From positions 33,079 to 97,078 of the forward strand of contig LSRX01001665.1 in assembly GCA_001939145.1 (NCBI GenBank): 64,000 nt of DNA, read 5' to 3'. Below are positions 1-13,202 of this stretch, piece by piece. A program made the translations under genes and the position numbers. Origin of the DNA: Symbiodinium microadriaticum (lineage: Eukaryota > Sar > Dinophyceae > Suessiales > Symbiodiniaceae). Position 1 is the first letter of the stretch. Every line of letters starts with the position of its first letter. Under the pieces are notes generated by a model that was not told where the DNA came from, searched no databases, and was given only the letters and a program-made list of their open reading frames with translations.

Positions 1-3000
1 GTCCTTTGCTTCCTGGCCCCTCGGTGGTGCAGAGCTTGGAATGGATCGTGCCACATTCTCTCGATTTGTACTGGACGTCGGGCTCGTCGACCAAAGGAAG
101 GTTCCGCTCTATTGGAGTTTATCCCTTTTTGATTGCCTGTCACACACTACTCGCGTCTGTGCCAAAGATGATCCGATTCCTATGTCCGCACCCCTTCTGC
201 CAATGGTGAAGTGGTGGGACGTTCTGGCGATAGTTGAAGTATTAGCGTGTCAACATTTTCGCACATCAACGACAGCACTGCGGGTCAAGTTCATTGAGAA
301 CGTTGCGGAGATATCCAGATTCCGGCTTCCAGCCTATGCTCTCAAGGCTTTCAACATAAGTCAAGCCCAGATTGAGCTGGTGCTTCAAGGCGTCAAGGCC
401 GACCCGAACGAAAGCGACGATGAGCAGGCGAAGGGACACGAGGACCCTCCAGAAATGCGCAGAATCGAGGGTCTTGTGGGCTGTGAGTCGCCAGGAGATG
501 CCTTCAAAAGCTGTTGAGTCCAGGACCTACCGAATTGCAGATCAGGGAGTAGTGTTAGTGACGTAAGTTGCATGCCGATGTTAGTCACGATTGTGGCCTT
601 CTTTATGTTAGAAGGTAGTTCGATTTCGGATTGGAGGAGTGGCAACGAAGCGAAAGAGTTGGTCGTGCACACAGTACCCTGATGTGTGGCGGGGACATGA
701 GCATCTCGCCGGGTCATTCAACCGAGGGCACTGCAAGCAAAGAGCAAATGGTCAGAATGGAGGAGTTCGGTAGTGCTGTCCCTCTGTCCACGTCACCTCT
801 GCCATCTGCAGGAAGCACGTGGCCAGCGACAGAAAGGAAGCCTGGTGGAGCCTGAGGTCCACAGTCCGCAGCGTGAGCCGTTCATCCATTGTAAGAGGTC
901 TCTTCAGTTCGTTCAGATCTGTCAGGTGCTTCATCTTTTGTGGCAGCATGAGGCTGTGTTTCAAGCCCTACACGCCGCATATGCGGACCATGAAGGCGCG
1001 ATTGGCAGCAAAACGTCTTGCTAGATATGCAGTCGGCCAGAGGCCACATGACGTTCGCAGCTCTGACGCAACTTTGCAAAGACTTTTCTCTGGCCGGTCC
1101 CCAAGATGCAAGTGGTGCCAACTGTGCCAACAGTTCCTCTTGGCTCGGTAGTTCCGACGTGCAGGCACCGCATCTAATCAGCCTGCATCAACTTCGCAAG
1201 ATCTACGAGCGAGCAACCCCAGATGAGCTTCGTACTATGCACTGGTTAGGCAGTCGAATGATCTCTGCGTGAGGTCAGCCGAGTGCTTGGACGCGACGAC
1301 TGGAGCACCTGCAAGGCATCAAGCGATATCAAAGCGTTTGGGATCATGTTCCTGTTTTGCCTTCCAGGATCGAGTGCTTGGGAGCCGCTCCCAGTTTCTG
1401 TTTGCTGGGCAATGCGGGCACACCGGCGCTCAAGTGGCTTCTTGTCAGGCCAAGACTTCAATGTGAAGAAGGGGAGAGGTGCCAGCCCTTCGCGATCACC
1501 ACAAGTTTGCAGCTCAGCTTTGGAATCCTGCTGGGGGTGCAGGCGGCTTGCATGTCGCATGCGAGGCGTCTGGGCGGCGACGCTCAGTTTCTGCCGCCAC
1601 CACCCCGACCCACTCCGTGCCTGGTCCGCAATTTTTCGGCTACGTTGTCTCAAGGCTCTTGTAAGGTTCTCTATGAAAGGCTAGTTCGCGTTTAAGTCTT
1701 GGCGCTCCCATACAAATTCTAGGCGCTTAGCAGGGGCTGGATTGGCTCGTTGCCTCTTTTTGTTCAAGGTCCCAACTAAAACTGCCAAACATTGGAAGCG
1801 CTCTTCCGTGAGGACAGTGTTCGGTCGTCGAGGCGTCAGGTTCTCGGACATGCCGTGATCAATGTCAGGCATTGGCCCGCACTCATTCAGAATACCACTT
1901 AGGACCCTCAGATGTTAGCGGCCTGAGGAACAAGAGGTGCATGGAGTCCATGTTCTGTGCTCTGTCATGCTGTTTTTGTCCACGTGCACGGTGCGTCTGG
2001 CATTGCCGACAGGTCAACGATTGTGAGCCTCGGCAAGATCAATGCGAGGCATGCGGCCGTGTCGGATTCGCCATCCCAAAGCCGACGGCGCTCGATAGAG
2101 GCAAAGGTGGACGCCAAAACTCTTTCAATTCGTGTCATGGTCCTGTGGCAGGCCAGCCGCATCTCCGGGCACTCAGCCAATGAACGCTTGGGGCTGCTGC
2201 CTCAGACGTTGCACGAGCACTCGCACAGAAACGCGGCCCTTGACAGGTCAGTGCTTCCTTGGGAGCGTCTTGTTGTGAAGGTGCGCGAGGCCAGAGCCAC
2301 CAGAGCCACCAGAGCTACTGCATCGTGTCGGCCTTGTGCCAGCAGGCGAGCTCTCGACTGCAAACCACCGTCTCCTCGGTGGGTTTCCAAGCCCGGCACC
2401 GAGTCGCCAAGGAAGCCGTCCAACAGTTTTCCGTTCTGTGTTTCTACACTTGAAACGGGCAGATTGTTAAACAGAGTTTTGGAAGAGGGGTTCATAGTGA
2501 GCCAAGGCGCTGATGGAGATCCTTTGCAAGGTAGGTAGGGTGTCTTTGTCGAACTCATGTTCGTCATACCTGCAAGTGTTTGAAGGTGGTCCGATCCTGT
2601 GCTGAAGCTCCGCCAGGTCGCCCACACTTACCTGGGCTGTTACGGAAACATGCAACAAAGAAGCGAGAGCCCGAGCAGCTTTCCTGGACCGGAGCAGAAG
2701 ATGGGGTCTCGGTGAACGATGTATGTAACAGGCATGTCTTCTCTTCTCCAGACGGTATGGCTGCTGGTGTACTTGTTTAAAACTCAGATCTGCGGAGCTT
2801 TTACAGTAGACTATTCCTGGACACAGATGCGTGTGATCAAGACTCAGGCGCTTCTCCACCGAGAGCTACCGAAGGAGCTTTGAGAAGCGTTCAGAGGCAG
2901 GCCTCTAGCTTCTTTCGTATTTCTCTCTCCGCCGTGTTGATGCATGCTTTGTGTCTCTCTCTGTGCGTGTTTGCCTATGTTGTGTGGCTCTGCGAGGTAG

Positions 3001-3835
3001 TCCAGTTTAGAACTGCAAAAGTTCTTGCGAGTGCGGTTTATGGATGCCAGACCGGAACTGACAACACAATTGCCGATGAAACTGAGACTGGAGCAAGGAT
3101 GCACGCTCCGGAGCATTGCGTCGAATTACGCCGCTGCTGTTCCTTGCCTAAGACATATCATTTTTGACAGGGTCTTGCTTGAGCGGCCTTGGTATCGATC
3201 CTGCACGGCTGCCAGACAGGAATCCAGAAGTTTGGGCGATCGGCAAGGCTCCGCAATTCGAGGAGCGACCTTAAGATGCTCTTTGCAGTGCTTCTAAGTC
3301 ATATCTGCAGCTGCTTTGGTAGGACGATTTGCCAGCACAAACATTCCGCGATCTTGCGGCAGCCTCCACCGAGGCAAAAGCGTTTGATTCCTGTCGAGTG
3401 ATTGAAATATCGTTTTGGCGATAGTAAATGAACTCGATCATTCAAGGGAAGATGCAACAACCCGGGTTTGTGGGGAGACTCTTGTTCAAGGCCCTGTGCA
3501 GCTACAGTGTGCAAGCGGATTTTCGGCATCTTGAGGACGTGTCCTGGTTCGGGAAGGAGACGTGCAGAGGGGCACCAACAAGGGCGTATTATTCATCAAT
3601 GTGTTGGCATGGTTCTGCCTTTCTATGTTCTTGTTGGTTCTCTAGTGGATGTGGTTCCCTGTGAACCAAGAGACATGTGTTGGACAGGGGGGAGCCCTCT
3701 GCATTGCGGATGAGACCTGCCAGTTGTGCAGCGTGCCAGCAGAGAGTATTGCATGTCGGCATATGTCGGCTAAAGCATGTCAGGCATGTGTGGCTGAAAG
3801 ATCATCGCCAAAGCTCCGTTCAATCACTCTTTTGA
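1..3835. other. Unassigned DNA, no confident gene
   Basis: No recognisable domain, RNA gene or repeat was seen on either strand. Open frames are short, overlap one another on both strands and look like chance openings in DNA of balanced base composition. The one stretch with somewhat protein-like composition, 41-517 (+), is listed separately. Short exons of an intron-rich gene could be present and would not be visible without transcript data. Confidence 0.5.
41..517 (+). CDS. Possible exon or gene fragment, unknown function
   Basis: This is an open frame of 158 codons starting at an ATG. Its second half (about residues 55-135) has protein-like composition, with an amphipathic helical stretch (KWWDVLAIVEVLACQHF) and an acidic tail (ESDDEQ). 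I recognise no family. The first third has weak composition, so the true exon, if any, may begin further in, around 205. No neighbour helps to assign a role. It could equally be a chance open frame. Confidence 0.2.
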   Translation: MDRATFSRFVLDVGLVDQRKVPLYWSLSLFDCLSHTTRVCAKDDPIPMSAPLLPMVKWWDVLAIVEVLACQHFRTSTTALRVKFIENVAEISRFRLPAYALKAFNISQAQIELVLQGVKADPNESDDEQAKGHEDPPEMRRIEGLVGCESPGDAFKSC

Positions 3836-3958
3836 AACTGGTACGAGCAGAAGCAGTACCAGTAGCAGTAGTGGTAGCAGTAGCAGCGGCAATGGCAGTG
3901 GCAGTGGCACTGGCACTAGTAGCGGCAGCAGTAGTAGTGGTGGCGGTAGTAGTAGCAT
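3836..3958. repeat. Imperfect GTAGCA/GGCAGT microsatellite
   Basis: The tract is built from permutations of gtagca, gtagtg and ggcagt hexamers and trimers, about 120 bp long and interrupted. It generates artificial Val/Ala-rich and Leu-rich open frames that should not be read as proteins. Confidence 0.85.
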
Positions 3959-4679
3959 GAGATTGGACAGATCATGGGCTACAGGCTTAACGCTCAAAAG
4001 CTTATCAGAAACTTCTAAGCAAGCGTAAGGCAATTCTGAATCCTTAATTCGTAGCTCCTTGAAGCCTAAGCCCGGCGGCACCCACCTCCCCCTCCGTCCC
4101 TTCCCCCGCCAACGGTATCCCTCCATTTGGTCATTCGCTTGGGTGGTTTGGTTTAAGCCCGGCTTTGCGTGTGATCATCCCCTGTCCCCTGTGAACCTTG
4201 AGCTTCGGAGTTTGATGCCCCTTCTCCCCCGCCCTCCTCCGGTTTGTGGAACGATCCCCCCCGCACCTGCGCTCAACCTTGTATTGGGCGGGATTCCGTT
4301 GAGGGGGGTAGGGGGCCAGAACACACAGTGCGCAACCACATATAAGGGATGATTCTGCTGCGTTTTTGAAGCTCCGACCATTCAACGCCGGGCTTGGGGT
4401 GGGGAGCTGTGAGATTTGAAGCAAGTGCTCTATGCCCAGTTGGCACGACATGAAGCTGCACGCCAACTCCAGGATGCTCCAGAGATCCAGCAGAGCAATA
4501 CAATCTATGTTCCGATGCCATAGAATTGCGTTAAGCCCCCACCCAGACTTCTACATCCTTACATCTGTCATTCACGCATGTAGGAAACCAATGAAACCAC
4601 AGTCTTTGATACTCGTGCCTTGTATTCTGTTTTGATGCCTGGTTGAACTAAAAAGGTGAAAAAAGGGTCATGCCACAGT

Positions 4680-4905
4680 ACCATGGCGACTACGACGACG
4701 AAGACAACCATGACCGCCAGGACCTGCACGACCACCAGCCGCGACCATCAGGAGACCACGAGGAGACCACCAGGACCAGCACAAGAACCAGGAGACCCCT
4801 GAAGACTGCCAGCAGACCGCGGGAAGCCAGCGTTAGACCACAACCGGGGCCACCAGCAGCCAGGAGACCACCCAGAGACCACAACCAGAGCAGCAGGAGA
4901 GCACG
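4680..4905. repeat. Degenerate ACCAGGAGACC-type minisatellite
   Basis: The region is rich in variants of accaggagacc, gaccaccag and gacgacgaa, giving an irregular array with a basic period near 11-12 bp. It lies directly upstream of a cleaner 41-bp array. The open frame running through it (4670-5326 +) has Arg/Thr/Asp-rich repeat composition and is probably not a gene. Confidence 0.6.
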
Positions 4906-4942
4906 GACCATGACACCAACCAATGACACCAACCAGGACACC

Positions 4943-5152
4943 ACGGCCAAACTGCTTCCCGCACATGCCGACATTGAGGCGCAAGGCACAACTGCTTCCT
5001 GCAAGTACTGGCGGGATTCAGGAGCACGGCCAAAACGCCTCCAGCAAGCACTGGCGGCTTCAAAAGCACTGCCAAATGCTTTCTACCACGTACTGGTAAT
5101 TTTCCGGCGGACGGCCAAAGCGCCTCCCGCGAGTACTGGCGGGATTCAGACA
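4943..5152 (+). repeat. Tandem array, five 41-43 bp units
   Basis: Units begin at about 4943, 4985, 5026, 5068 and 5111. Each runs through a block like acggccaaa, then gcctcccgc, then aagtactggcgggattca. The second, third and fifth copies are the most alike; the first and fourth are diverged. The period is 41-43 bp, so the array does not keep a reading frame throughout. Confidence 0.8.
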
Positions 5153-5622
5153 TTTCGATGCCAACAGGTTGGCAACGTATTGGAATTCAGCATGAATCTT
5201 ATCTATAGACAATTGGATGTGAACGCAACATCTGCACCGCGCCACAGTGGGAGCCGCGTCCCGGAGTTGTTTCTGTGCTTGCGCCTGCGAATGGACACTG
5301 ACCAATTCTTTTTCCTCCCAACATGAGAACACCAAAATTGCACCACTCTGTTTGGGGAACACAGGTAGGTATCATTACATGCGAAAGAAAGTGAAGTAAA
5401 GGTGACGAAGTATGCGAAACAACGGTGATAATGCAAGCAACAAAAAGAAGCACTGGTACATGTAAGAGGTGCAAGGAAAGGCGAAAGTAAATGTAGTGAA
5501 GGAGATGTCCTACGAGTGCCATGATTATCTGATTCTCGAAAAAGATAGGATTCGATTGGCTTTTAAGCAGCATGTGGGCTTTCGATTTATTGATTCATAA
5601 TCTGCAATTACAAGTAGCCCTT
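5153..5622. other. Unassigned DNA between repeats
   Basis: I see no gene, RNA or repeat structure in this stretch of about 470 bp. The composition becomes A-rich on the + strand after 5350 (gaaagaaagtgaag type), as often happens next to microsatellites. Confidence 0.4.
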
Positions 5623-5623
5623 A

Positions 5624-5985
<362 letters not shown>

Positions 5986-5989
5986 GCAC

Positions 5990-8900
5990 CACTAGTTGCA
6001 GTAGTGGTAGGGCTTTTTGGGCACGTTCGGGTGCAAAGCGAATGTCTGTCAGTGTGCGAATCTGACATCCACTCTGCACTAAATTCTCATCCGTGAATGA
6101 ATCGATTCTAGTGCGTGAATCGGTGGCCTACCGTACCGTCGAGTGCCCCAGAACATGTTGACGACCTATGTGCTGGCACTTGCATGGATCTCCATCTGAC
6201 CATTTGCAGCCTGACGAACAAAGGCAAGGCTCATGTACGACAAGATGACTGGGGCAATGTGAGGCATGGTTGACCCAGAGTTGCCTAGCCGACGTCCTGA
6301 CCATTCTGGTTTTTCCTAACCGCGCATCAGGTGCTTCGCTTGTTCCAAGATTGACGTGCTTGCCTTCAAGCCGCAGCCATAAAGCTTGAATGCTTCTGAA
6401 AATACACAGAAGCAGTATATGACTTCCTCATACTTCCTCCATACATGCTGAAGGCATCATCCCCTGCGCTTTCTGATTCGAAGACCTTGGGACTCCAAAT
6501 CTGTCTCTGCCTGAGGATGCTGGAGTGTCACGGTTCTGAATTTGTCGCACTGCGCTGCCAGGTCGTGATTGCAGGAAAAGTGCCGAGGGTGCTGGCCTCA
6601 CCATGGGGAAAAACCACTCGCAGATGTGCACTTGTGGATAAAGCCCGCTCCGGGGAGCGTGGTTGAATGCACTGCACATCACCCAGGTTCGGAACATATC
6701 CCTGACCCCACCACCTTTCAAGGCTCGCGAGGCATGGTTTCACCCAAAGGGTTTCGATCGCATCACGAATTGAAGGACAGCAACGCGCTGCGGCCAGAAA
6801 GCTCGGAAGAGGTGACTTGTTTTGAGGAAACTCTGGAGGCATGCAAGTGAAGTTTGGGCAGGCTCCAGACCCGGGCCGGAGCTTCCATCCGTCGTCGTCT
6901 TCTTTCAGTGCCGTTCTGAGTGGATCGCAATCGCGTTGAGTGCTGTGCCGGATGGCTCTGCGCAACAGCTTGGATCGCTGGGCCATGCCGTTGGCACACG
7001 ACAAAAATTTGGCGCATGCAGAAAACATGCGGAAACTTCTCAATGCTGGTATCATACAGCACCCATGCGGCAGTTTTTGGATCATCTGTTCAATGTAAAA
7101 CGAGATGTCACCGTGCATAGGAGTACAGAAGACACTCACGATGGTTTGCCCTTGCAAAGAATGCACATGCACACTTCAACCACTCCTACACTACCGTTGC
7201 AGATTGGATGCATCTGTGTTGAATGGACCTCTCTGTGTTACGACTCCAACTTGCCGACGGTGTTCTCAGACGGCTTAGAGTCCTGTGTTGCGTGATTGAG
7301 AAGGGTTGGGGCAGGGCCGAGCTTCAACCTTCCTTGCCATGCCAATCGCAGTTTGATATTGGCTGCTGCATCTCGTGTCGGCTTCAATTACAGTTTGATG
7401 CAGCACCAGGGTGCCAGTAGCAGTGAGCCTCGCGGTCAGTGCCGGTGTGTCTAAGGTGATGTTTGACGAAGTCAACAGGTTGATCATGGCAAGGCGATGC
7501 TGAATACCAGTGTGTCCAATGCCATGTCATGGTAACGATGCCGCGCCATAAGGCCGTGCAAATAATGTGTGACGACACGTACCAACCCACTGGATGCACG
7601 AAGTGCATTGTACAGGTCACGGGTAGGTGAGTTAGGTGAGTCCGTGCTTGAAGCGCTGCCCTCATCCGTCGCAGCAATGCGTGCGAATATTATAAGGGAC
7701 GACATGCGCGAAGGTGTTGTGACGGATCGCTGAATGTCGTGAACAATGAAGGGCCATCGGGCGCCATGGTTTTCCTGCAGTTTTTATGTGGATCGGCCTT
7801 CCCTTTACTGACTCACGGCCAGCTCAGTGGGCTCAAAGTATCTCAAAGTGCTCCAGTCTGTAGGGGGCCCTGCAAATGGGCGGCTCGGTGCGCCTCTGAG
7901 CTGCACATGGCCTGCAAAGTCTTTTATGTGAAGTGCCTTCATTGACATGCCTACAGTCTGCATAACGACCTCGGCTCAAGGGTAGGGCAGACATGAACCA
8001 TGAGCCAATCAATGTTGTCGAACTCCAAAACGTCCACAGAACCAGACGGCATGGCACCGGACCTGTCAGGCCTTAGGGGGCAGGAAACACACTCTTGCAA
8101 TGCGATTGATGTGGCGCCTCGTCTTCCTCCTGGGGACTCATATGCAGGCTGGGAAGACAAGCAAAGGCATTTAAATCCAAATGAAATAAGCGCTATCTGC
8201 AGGTGCGAGTGGCATTCCCTTATGCTCCTTGTGGTCCCGGGTTGTCTCCCGTGGAAACTCGTTTGTTCGAGTCGCCATTCAATTCTTCGGTTCTGCTGTG
8301 ACTCGTCTACTGTTGTCGCAGCAGCATGTCATTGAGTTGAAAACTACGGCTGAGCTTGAGAAGTTTGCGGAAGCCATCACTCCAGCGAGTGCGTTATGGA
8401 AAGTCTGCAGCTTTTTGCACAGCCATCGTGCCTGGCATCCCTGGCCCTAGTCATGGCATCTGCCTCGATGCACCGCCATGGCTCTTGCCCCTCCCTGGCG
8501 TCTCTCGTTTCCGGCTCCATATCTGCTTCGTCCCGCTCAACCCCACCACCCTCCTGCTCTTGCTTCCTTCCACCGCCGTTCATGCTCACTCTTCTGCGCT
8601 TGCATGGCGGGTTTAATCTCATCCCGGCGAGAGCCGAGACAAATTAAGGCTATTGGAAATCTCTGAGAACACGCTGCAGTTTGCCTCCACGGCTCGCACG
8701 AAGACATCGACATTCAAAGGTCGCTCCCGACCTCCTTCAAAACCCTGAAAGAATTACTGTTTCGGGGTCCTGGTTCAAGAATCGGCTGCCCGGCTGAAAG
8801 GCTGCCGCATTCAGATCGGATGTCTCCACAACAACCACAACAGAATCCAGCAAGTCAACCATGATGCAAACCAGAACCCTTCGGAAATATAAAGGGTGTG

Positions 8901-9095
8901 CAGGTCGTATTGGGTTGGAAACGGGCCGGACACCGCGCACTACACACTGTACCCTGGCACGGGCGCCACCAAAAAACCAACAACGACTCGTAGGATGCAA
9001 AAAACCCCGTCGCATGGACTGCACACCGGGATTTGGAACGCTTGGAGAGACCTGGCCTCTCTGTGGAGGAAAACCAATGAATCCAGAAGTTAAAA
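5990..9095. other. Unassigned DNA, no confident gene
   Basis: No domain, RNA gene or repeat family is recognisable in about 3.1 kb. Both strands show only short overlapping open frames with mixed composition. The stretch 6822-7295 (+) has a slightly protein-like run but nothing that supports a family call. Confidence 0.45.
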
Positions 9096-9098
9096 AAA

Positions 9099-9400
9099 AT
9101 TAAATCCTGATTTAATGGTTGGGTTTTGACATACCTTGGACCCTCCAATGACACAGTTAAATCTGGTTTTAATTCTTTTTCTGTGCCTTCGGCCGATAGA
9201 CAATTAAATCCTGAGTTTATTGTCTGGCAGCTTCTCCTGCGAGACTTATGCTAGTCGGTACCTATTGCCCATTAAATCATGATCTAATGTGACACTTCGG
9301 CATCCTTATCCGTAAACACAAGGAATGTAGTTTGTACTTATCAGCCCATTAAATCTTGATTTAGTCTGGTCCTTGGGCATCCTTATGCTGGTGCCTATCA
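9099..9400. repeat. Array of AT-rich palindromic motifs in 50-80 bp repeats
   Basis: Five near-palindromic motifs of the form attaaatcctgatttaat occur at 9099-9117, 9156-9174, 9202-9222, 9270-9289 and 9347-9366. The last two sit inside a longer imperfect repeat of about 77 bp that also carries catccttat and ggtacctat-like blocks (9297-9400). The copies are diverged but the AT-rich core is kept. Confidence 0.7.
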
Positions 9401-11334
9401 GGTTCGATCGCACCATTCGGTGGTTGTTTTCTTCGGCATCAGTTGTCATTGAAGATTTTTTTGATTGTTAACTAGGTCGTACTGTTCTACTCAATTACGT
9501 CTAACTTGCGGCGAATTCGCCTTTCGGACTTTCCAGGCAAACGGAGGATCCGCCTCTGTGGAGACCGGAGCCGATGCCTCATCGTCTCGATTGGCCGCCT
9601 GCCCTCTCTAGAAGTGCTCTTCCGTTTGTTGAGTTTCTGCAATTTTTTCCTGACGTGACATGATTCGTTTTTGCCCACGCCAATCGTCCAACTGGCGAGG
9701 GAGAGCAGGTAACAGTGCATGAGTGAAATTGCGAACTTATCGTTGCAGTAGTTGTCGCAGGATGCGACGGATGAGCAGAGTATCATCGAGTAGCCTTCAG
9801 TTGATCTCCTCCCACTCTTGATACGTTTCGCGTTCTTTCCTGCCTCTTTTTTCTCATCCTTCCGAAAAGACGAGAGAGCCAGCCTGCGTTCTGGAATCTC
9901 TGTCATTGGCATGCTGGCATAGGACGGCCTTCCCGACACTGCAGCTGCTTGACGCAGTAGGCTCTTCAACCTCTTGAAGCTGCTCTGCTGCTCCAATGCC
10001 AAGTGTCTTTTCGACCCTCACAGGGCAAGCAAGCAGTGCGAGCTGGACCTAGGTTTGTGGCATGCAGACAATCTACATTTAAATGATGGATGACATTGGG
10101 CGTGTAAAGTGTATTCAAGCCTCCGAGGTGAACGCCTTTCGCAGTGATTTGCTGGCTTGCAGTTGCAAGCATGCTTATTGCATGTGTCGAAAAACATTAG
10201 TGACATTAGTGCTTACTGTTATGCCGGAGGTGCAGGAAAAGCTGTTCCAGTCCAGGTGTTTCATGCTTGCTCTTGCTGACAGCTCCTGTATGCGAAGTGA
10301 TCAACAGAAAACTTGGGTCTTTTGTCCTTTCCTTGCAGAAGCAGCGCGACATCGAGCCGCTTCTTTCTCTGCTGACAGTTTCAACTTTATTCCACGTTCG
10401 TACACGGAGGAAGCAGCCCAAATTAGCAGGGGCCAAAACCAAACATCAACAGAGACTGAAATGTCCTGCAAAGACTGAACAAACAGCTAGCATCTCCACT
10501 GCCAGCCCGATGCATAGTGCCAGGCACTTCCCGAAGGTGCTGATGTATTCAGGCATCTGTCTTTCGGGTGAAGTGATTCGTCTTGCAAGCTCGGGACCTG
10601 TCTCCATTTTCCTCATCACCCTTTGCCTCGTCATTCCACCTCTGCCAGACTTCTTGCCAGGGCGAAGACATGCTTATTGCTTTACCTAGTCTTGAGCTGT
10701 CAGCTGCCTTCCGTCGTGTAGCTAAAGAAGCGAAGGCTACGTAGTTTTAGCAGCCGTGTTGTCCTCAACCTGCTCTGAAGAGGCGACTGCCCAGAGCACG
10801 CCTGGGGATGTTCCTATAGGCCTGATCGAAATCACCGCTAGAAGATAGCTCAGCACTGGCCTCTTGCGAGGTTGGTCGACAGACTACGTGAGAAGCCTCA
10901 CGCAAAAGCGAGTTCTATTGTGGGGCGCAGATCAAGCTGCTGCCATAGTGGATGCGCAGGCGCACTCATGATGACTGCCAGGTGATGCAGTATGTGAAAC
11001 ACAGTCACTGCTTGACAGGCTGCTTATAAGCGGTGTGCCCGTCTGCTTCTGGTATGCAGCAGCCACGATGCCATGGAGGAAGCTCACCGGCTTGTAGGAC
11101 CTTAGGCTTGTCAAGCAGCTGCTTGCTGGCTGCGTGCAGGATGTCATCGCGCAGGTGACAAGCGAGGAGCCGATAGCAGGAGTGACGGTGGCCAGAGCTG
11201 TCCCGAAGACTGTAGTCTACATGTCGTGGTGTTGTTCAGGAGTCTGTCCACCTCTCAGTGCTCCGGTTGCGATCGGTGCAGCAGGCTCGGGCCACATGGC
11301 GAGTGGAGCTGGGCAGATGCAACTAGTTGTTGAA
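9401..11334. other. Unassigned DNA, no confident gene
   Basis: An open frame on the minus strand (9487-10002) is rich in Arg/Lys but begins with TTG, has no recognisable domain and no supporting context. An open frame at 10083-10478 (+) is Cys/Ser-rich and also unassigned. I would not call either a gene from sequence alone. Confidence 0.4.
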
Positions 11335-11336
11335 TA

Positions 11337-11400
11337 TTTAAGGGGCTGCGCCCAGAGTCGGGCAACGCAGGCAGTTCATTCATTCATGCATTCCTTAACT
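11337..11400 (+). repeat. Left terminal inverted repeat of the foldback element
   Basis: This segment matches the reverse complement of 13203-13266 without a visible mismatch over about 60 bp, up to the start of the ATTC tetranucleotide tract. Confidence 0.9.
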
Positions 11401-11443
11401 CATTCATTCATTCATTCATTCATTCATTCATTCATTCATTCAT
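11395..11443. repeat. (CATT)n tract
   Basis: An almost perfect cattcattcatt tract of about 50 bp ends at the gap. Its mirror on the right arm, 13035-13200, is a longer and more degenerate GAAT/GATT tract. Confidence 0.95.
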
Positions 11444-11915
11444 NNNNNNNNNNNNNNNNNNNNNNNNNNNNNNNNNNNNNNNNNNNNNNNNNNNNNNNNN
11501 NNNNNNNNNNNNNNNNNNNNNNNNNNNNNNNNNNNNNNNNNNNNNNNNNNNNNNNNNNNNNNNNNNNNNNNNNNNNNNNNNNNNNNNNNNNNNNNNNNNN
11601 NNNNNNNNNNNNNNNNNNNNNNNNNNNNNNNNNNNNNNNNNNNNNNNNNNNNNNNNNNNNNNNNNNNNNNNNNNNNNNNNNNNNNNNNNNNNNNNNNNNN
11701 NNNNNNNNNNNNNNNNNNNNNNNNNNNNNNNNNNNNNNNNNNNNNNNNNNNNNNNNNNNNNNNNNNNNNNNNNNNNNNNNNNNNNNNNNNNNNNNNNNNN
11801 NNNNNNNNNNNNNNNNNNNNNNNNNNNNNNNNNNNNNNNNNNNNNNNNNNNNNNNNNNNNNNNNNNNNNNNNNNNNNNNNNNNNNNNNNNNNNNNNNNNN
11901 NNNNNNNNNNNNNNN
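11444..11915. other. Assembly gap, 472 undetermined bases
   Basis: A run of Ns lies in the left arm of the foldback element, between its ATTC tetranucleotide tract and the GC-rich arm. The mirror region on the right arm (about 12991-13160) is complete and much shorter, so the gap length may be an estimate. Confidence 1.
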
Positions 11916-13034
11916 CCTAATCCCTCCTCCTGCCCTTCCCGCCCTGGCCAGCATCACGCTTGGTCCCTCCCCCTGCCGCCTCCGTGGCCAGCATCATCGC
12001 GCGCGCGGGAAAGCCACCGTGAGCATCATCAGCATCATTGCGCGCGTGCGGGCACTAATTTGAGGCCTTCCGGTACCCGTCCCGACCTCCGAAAACATCG
12101 GCTTGCGCCTGTCTGCGCCTGATGGCCCGCTGCACGTGCGCCGGGTGCTCATGATGCTCGCCACATGCCGCCCAAGTCCGCCTGCGGGTGCCTCAAAACA
12201 CGCCATAGCATGGGGAATGTCCGCAAAACATGCGCGTTGCCAGGAAAGCCTCCCAACCAGGTCCCGCGCGGCCCGATGGAAAAACAAGGGTCCGATGATG
12301 CTTACGCCGGGGCGGGTCGGCGGCATTGGCTTCCGACCCATAGTTAGGCTTGCGGCAGCAACCCCATGACAATGGCAGAGGAGTGAAGGCGGTGAGCGGT
12401 GGGGGCAGTGAGGGTGAGCGTGGTGCCGAGGGGGGACGGTGTGGGCGGAGGGGGTTTGGGCACGCATTGATTGGAGGCCTCTAAATTGGGCAACGCCCTG
12501 GGGTTGCTGCCTTTGGCTATGGGTCGGAAGCCAATGCCGCCGACCCGCCCGGGCGTAAGCATCATTGGACCCTTGTTTTTCCATCGGGCCGCGCGGGACC
12601 TGGTTGGGAGGCTTACCCGGCAACGCGCACATTTTGCGGCCATTCCCCATGCTATGGCGTGTTTTGGGGCACCCGCGCATGACACTTGAGCGGCATGTGG
12701 CGAGCATCATGAGCACCCGGCGCGCGTGCAGCGGCCAGTCAGGCGCAGACAGGCGCAAGCCGATGTTTTCGGAGGTCGGGACGGGTACCGGCAGGCCTCA
12801 AATTAGTGCCCGCACGCGCGCAATGATGCTGATGATGCTCACTGGAAGGCCTCAAAAGGTGGCTCCCCCGCGCGCGCAATGATGCTGGCCGCGGAGGCGG
12901 CAGGGAGAGGCACCAAGCGGGACCAGGCGCGCGCACGCATGCACATCATGCTGGCCAGGGTGGGAAGGGCAGGAGGAGGGAGCAGGGGAAGGGGGGGGGG
13001 GCCCCCCCCTTCTGCGCACTCTTCATTGCCCCCC

Positions 13035-13202
13035 GCCCAATGAATGAGTGAATGAATGAATGAATGAATGAATGATTGAATGCACGAATGATTAAATGAT
13101 TGAATGATTGATTGATTGCTTCATTGATTGATTGACTGATTGAATGATTGATTGATTGATTGATTGAATGAATGAATGAATGAACGAATGAATGATTGAA
13201 TG
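13035..13202. repeat. (GAAT)n/(GATT)n tract
   Basis: About 170 bp of gaatgaat and gattgatt tetramers forms the right-arm counterpart of the tract at 11395-11443. Confidence 0.95.

Noticed and set aside
9487-10002. 171-codon Arg/Lys-rich minus-strand frame as a nuclear protein
   Set aside because: It starts with TTG, has no domain and its basic composition follows from local base content.
11994-12758. 254-codon minus-strand frame and its plus-strand mirror
   Set aside because: Both derive from the two arms of the foldback element and read as mirror images of one another.
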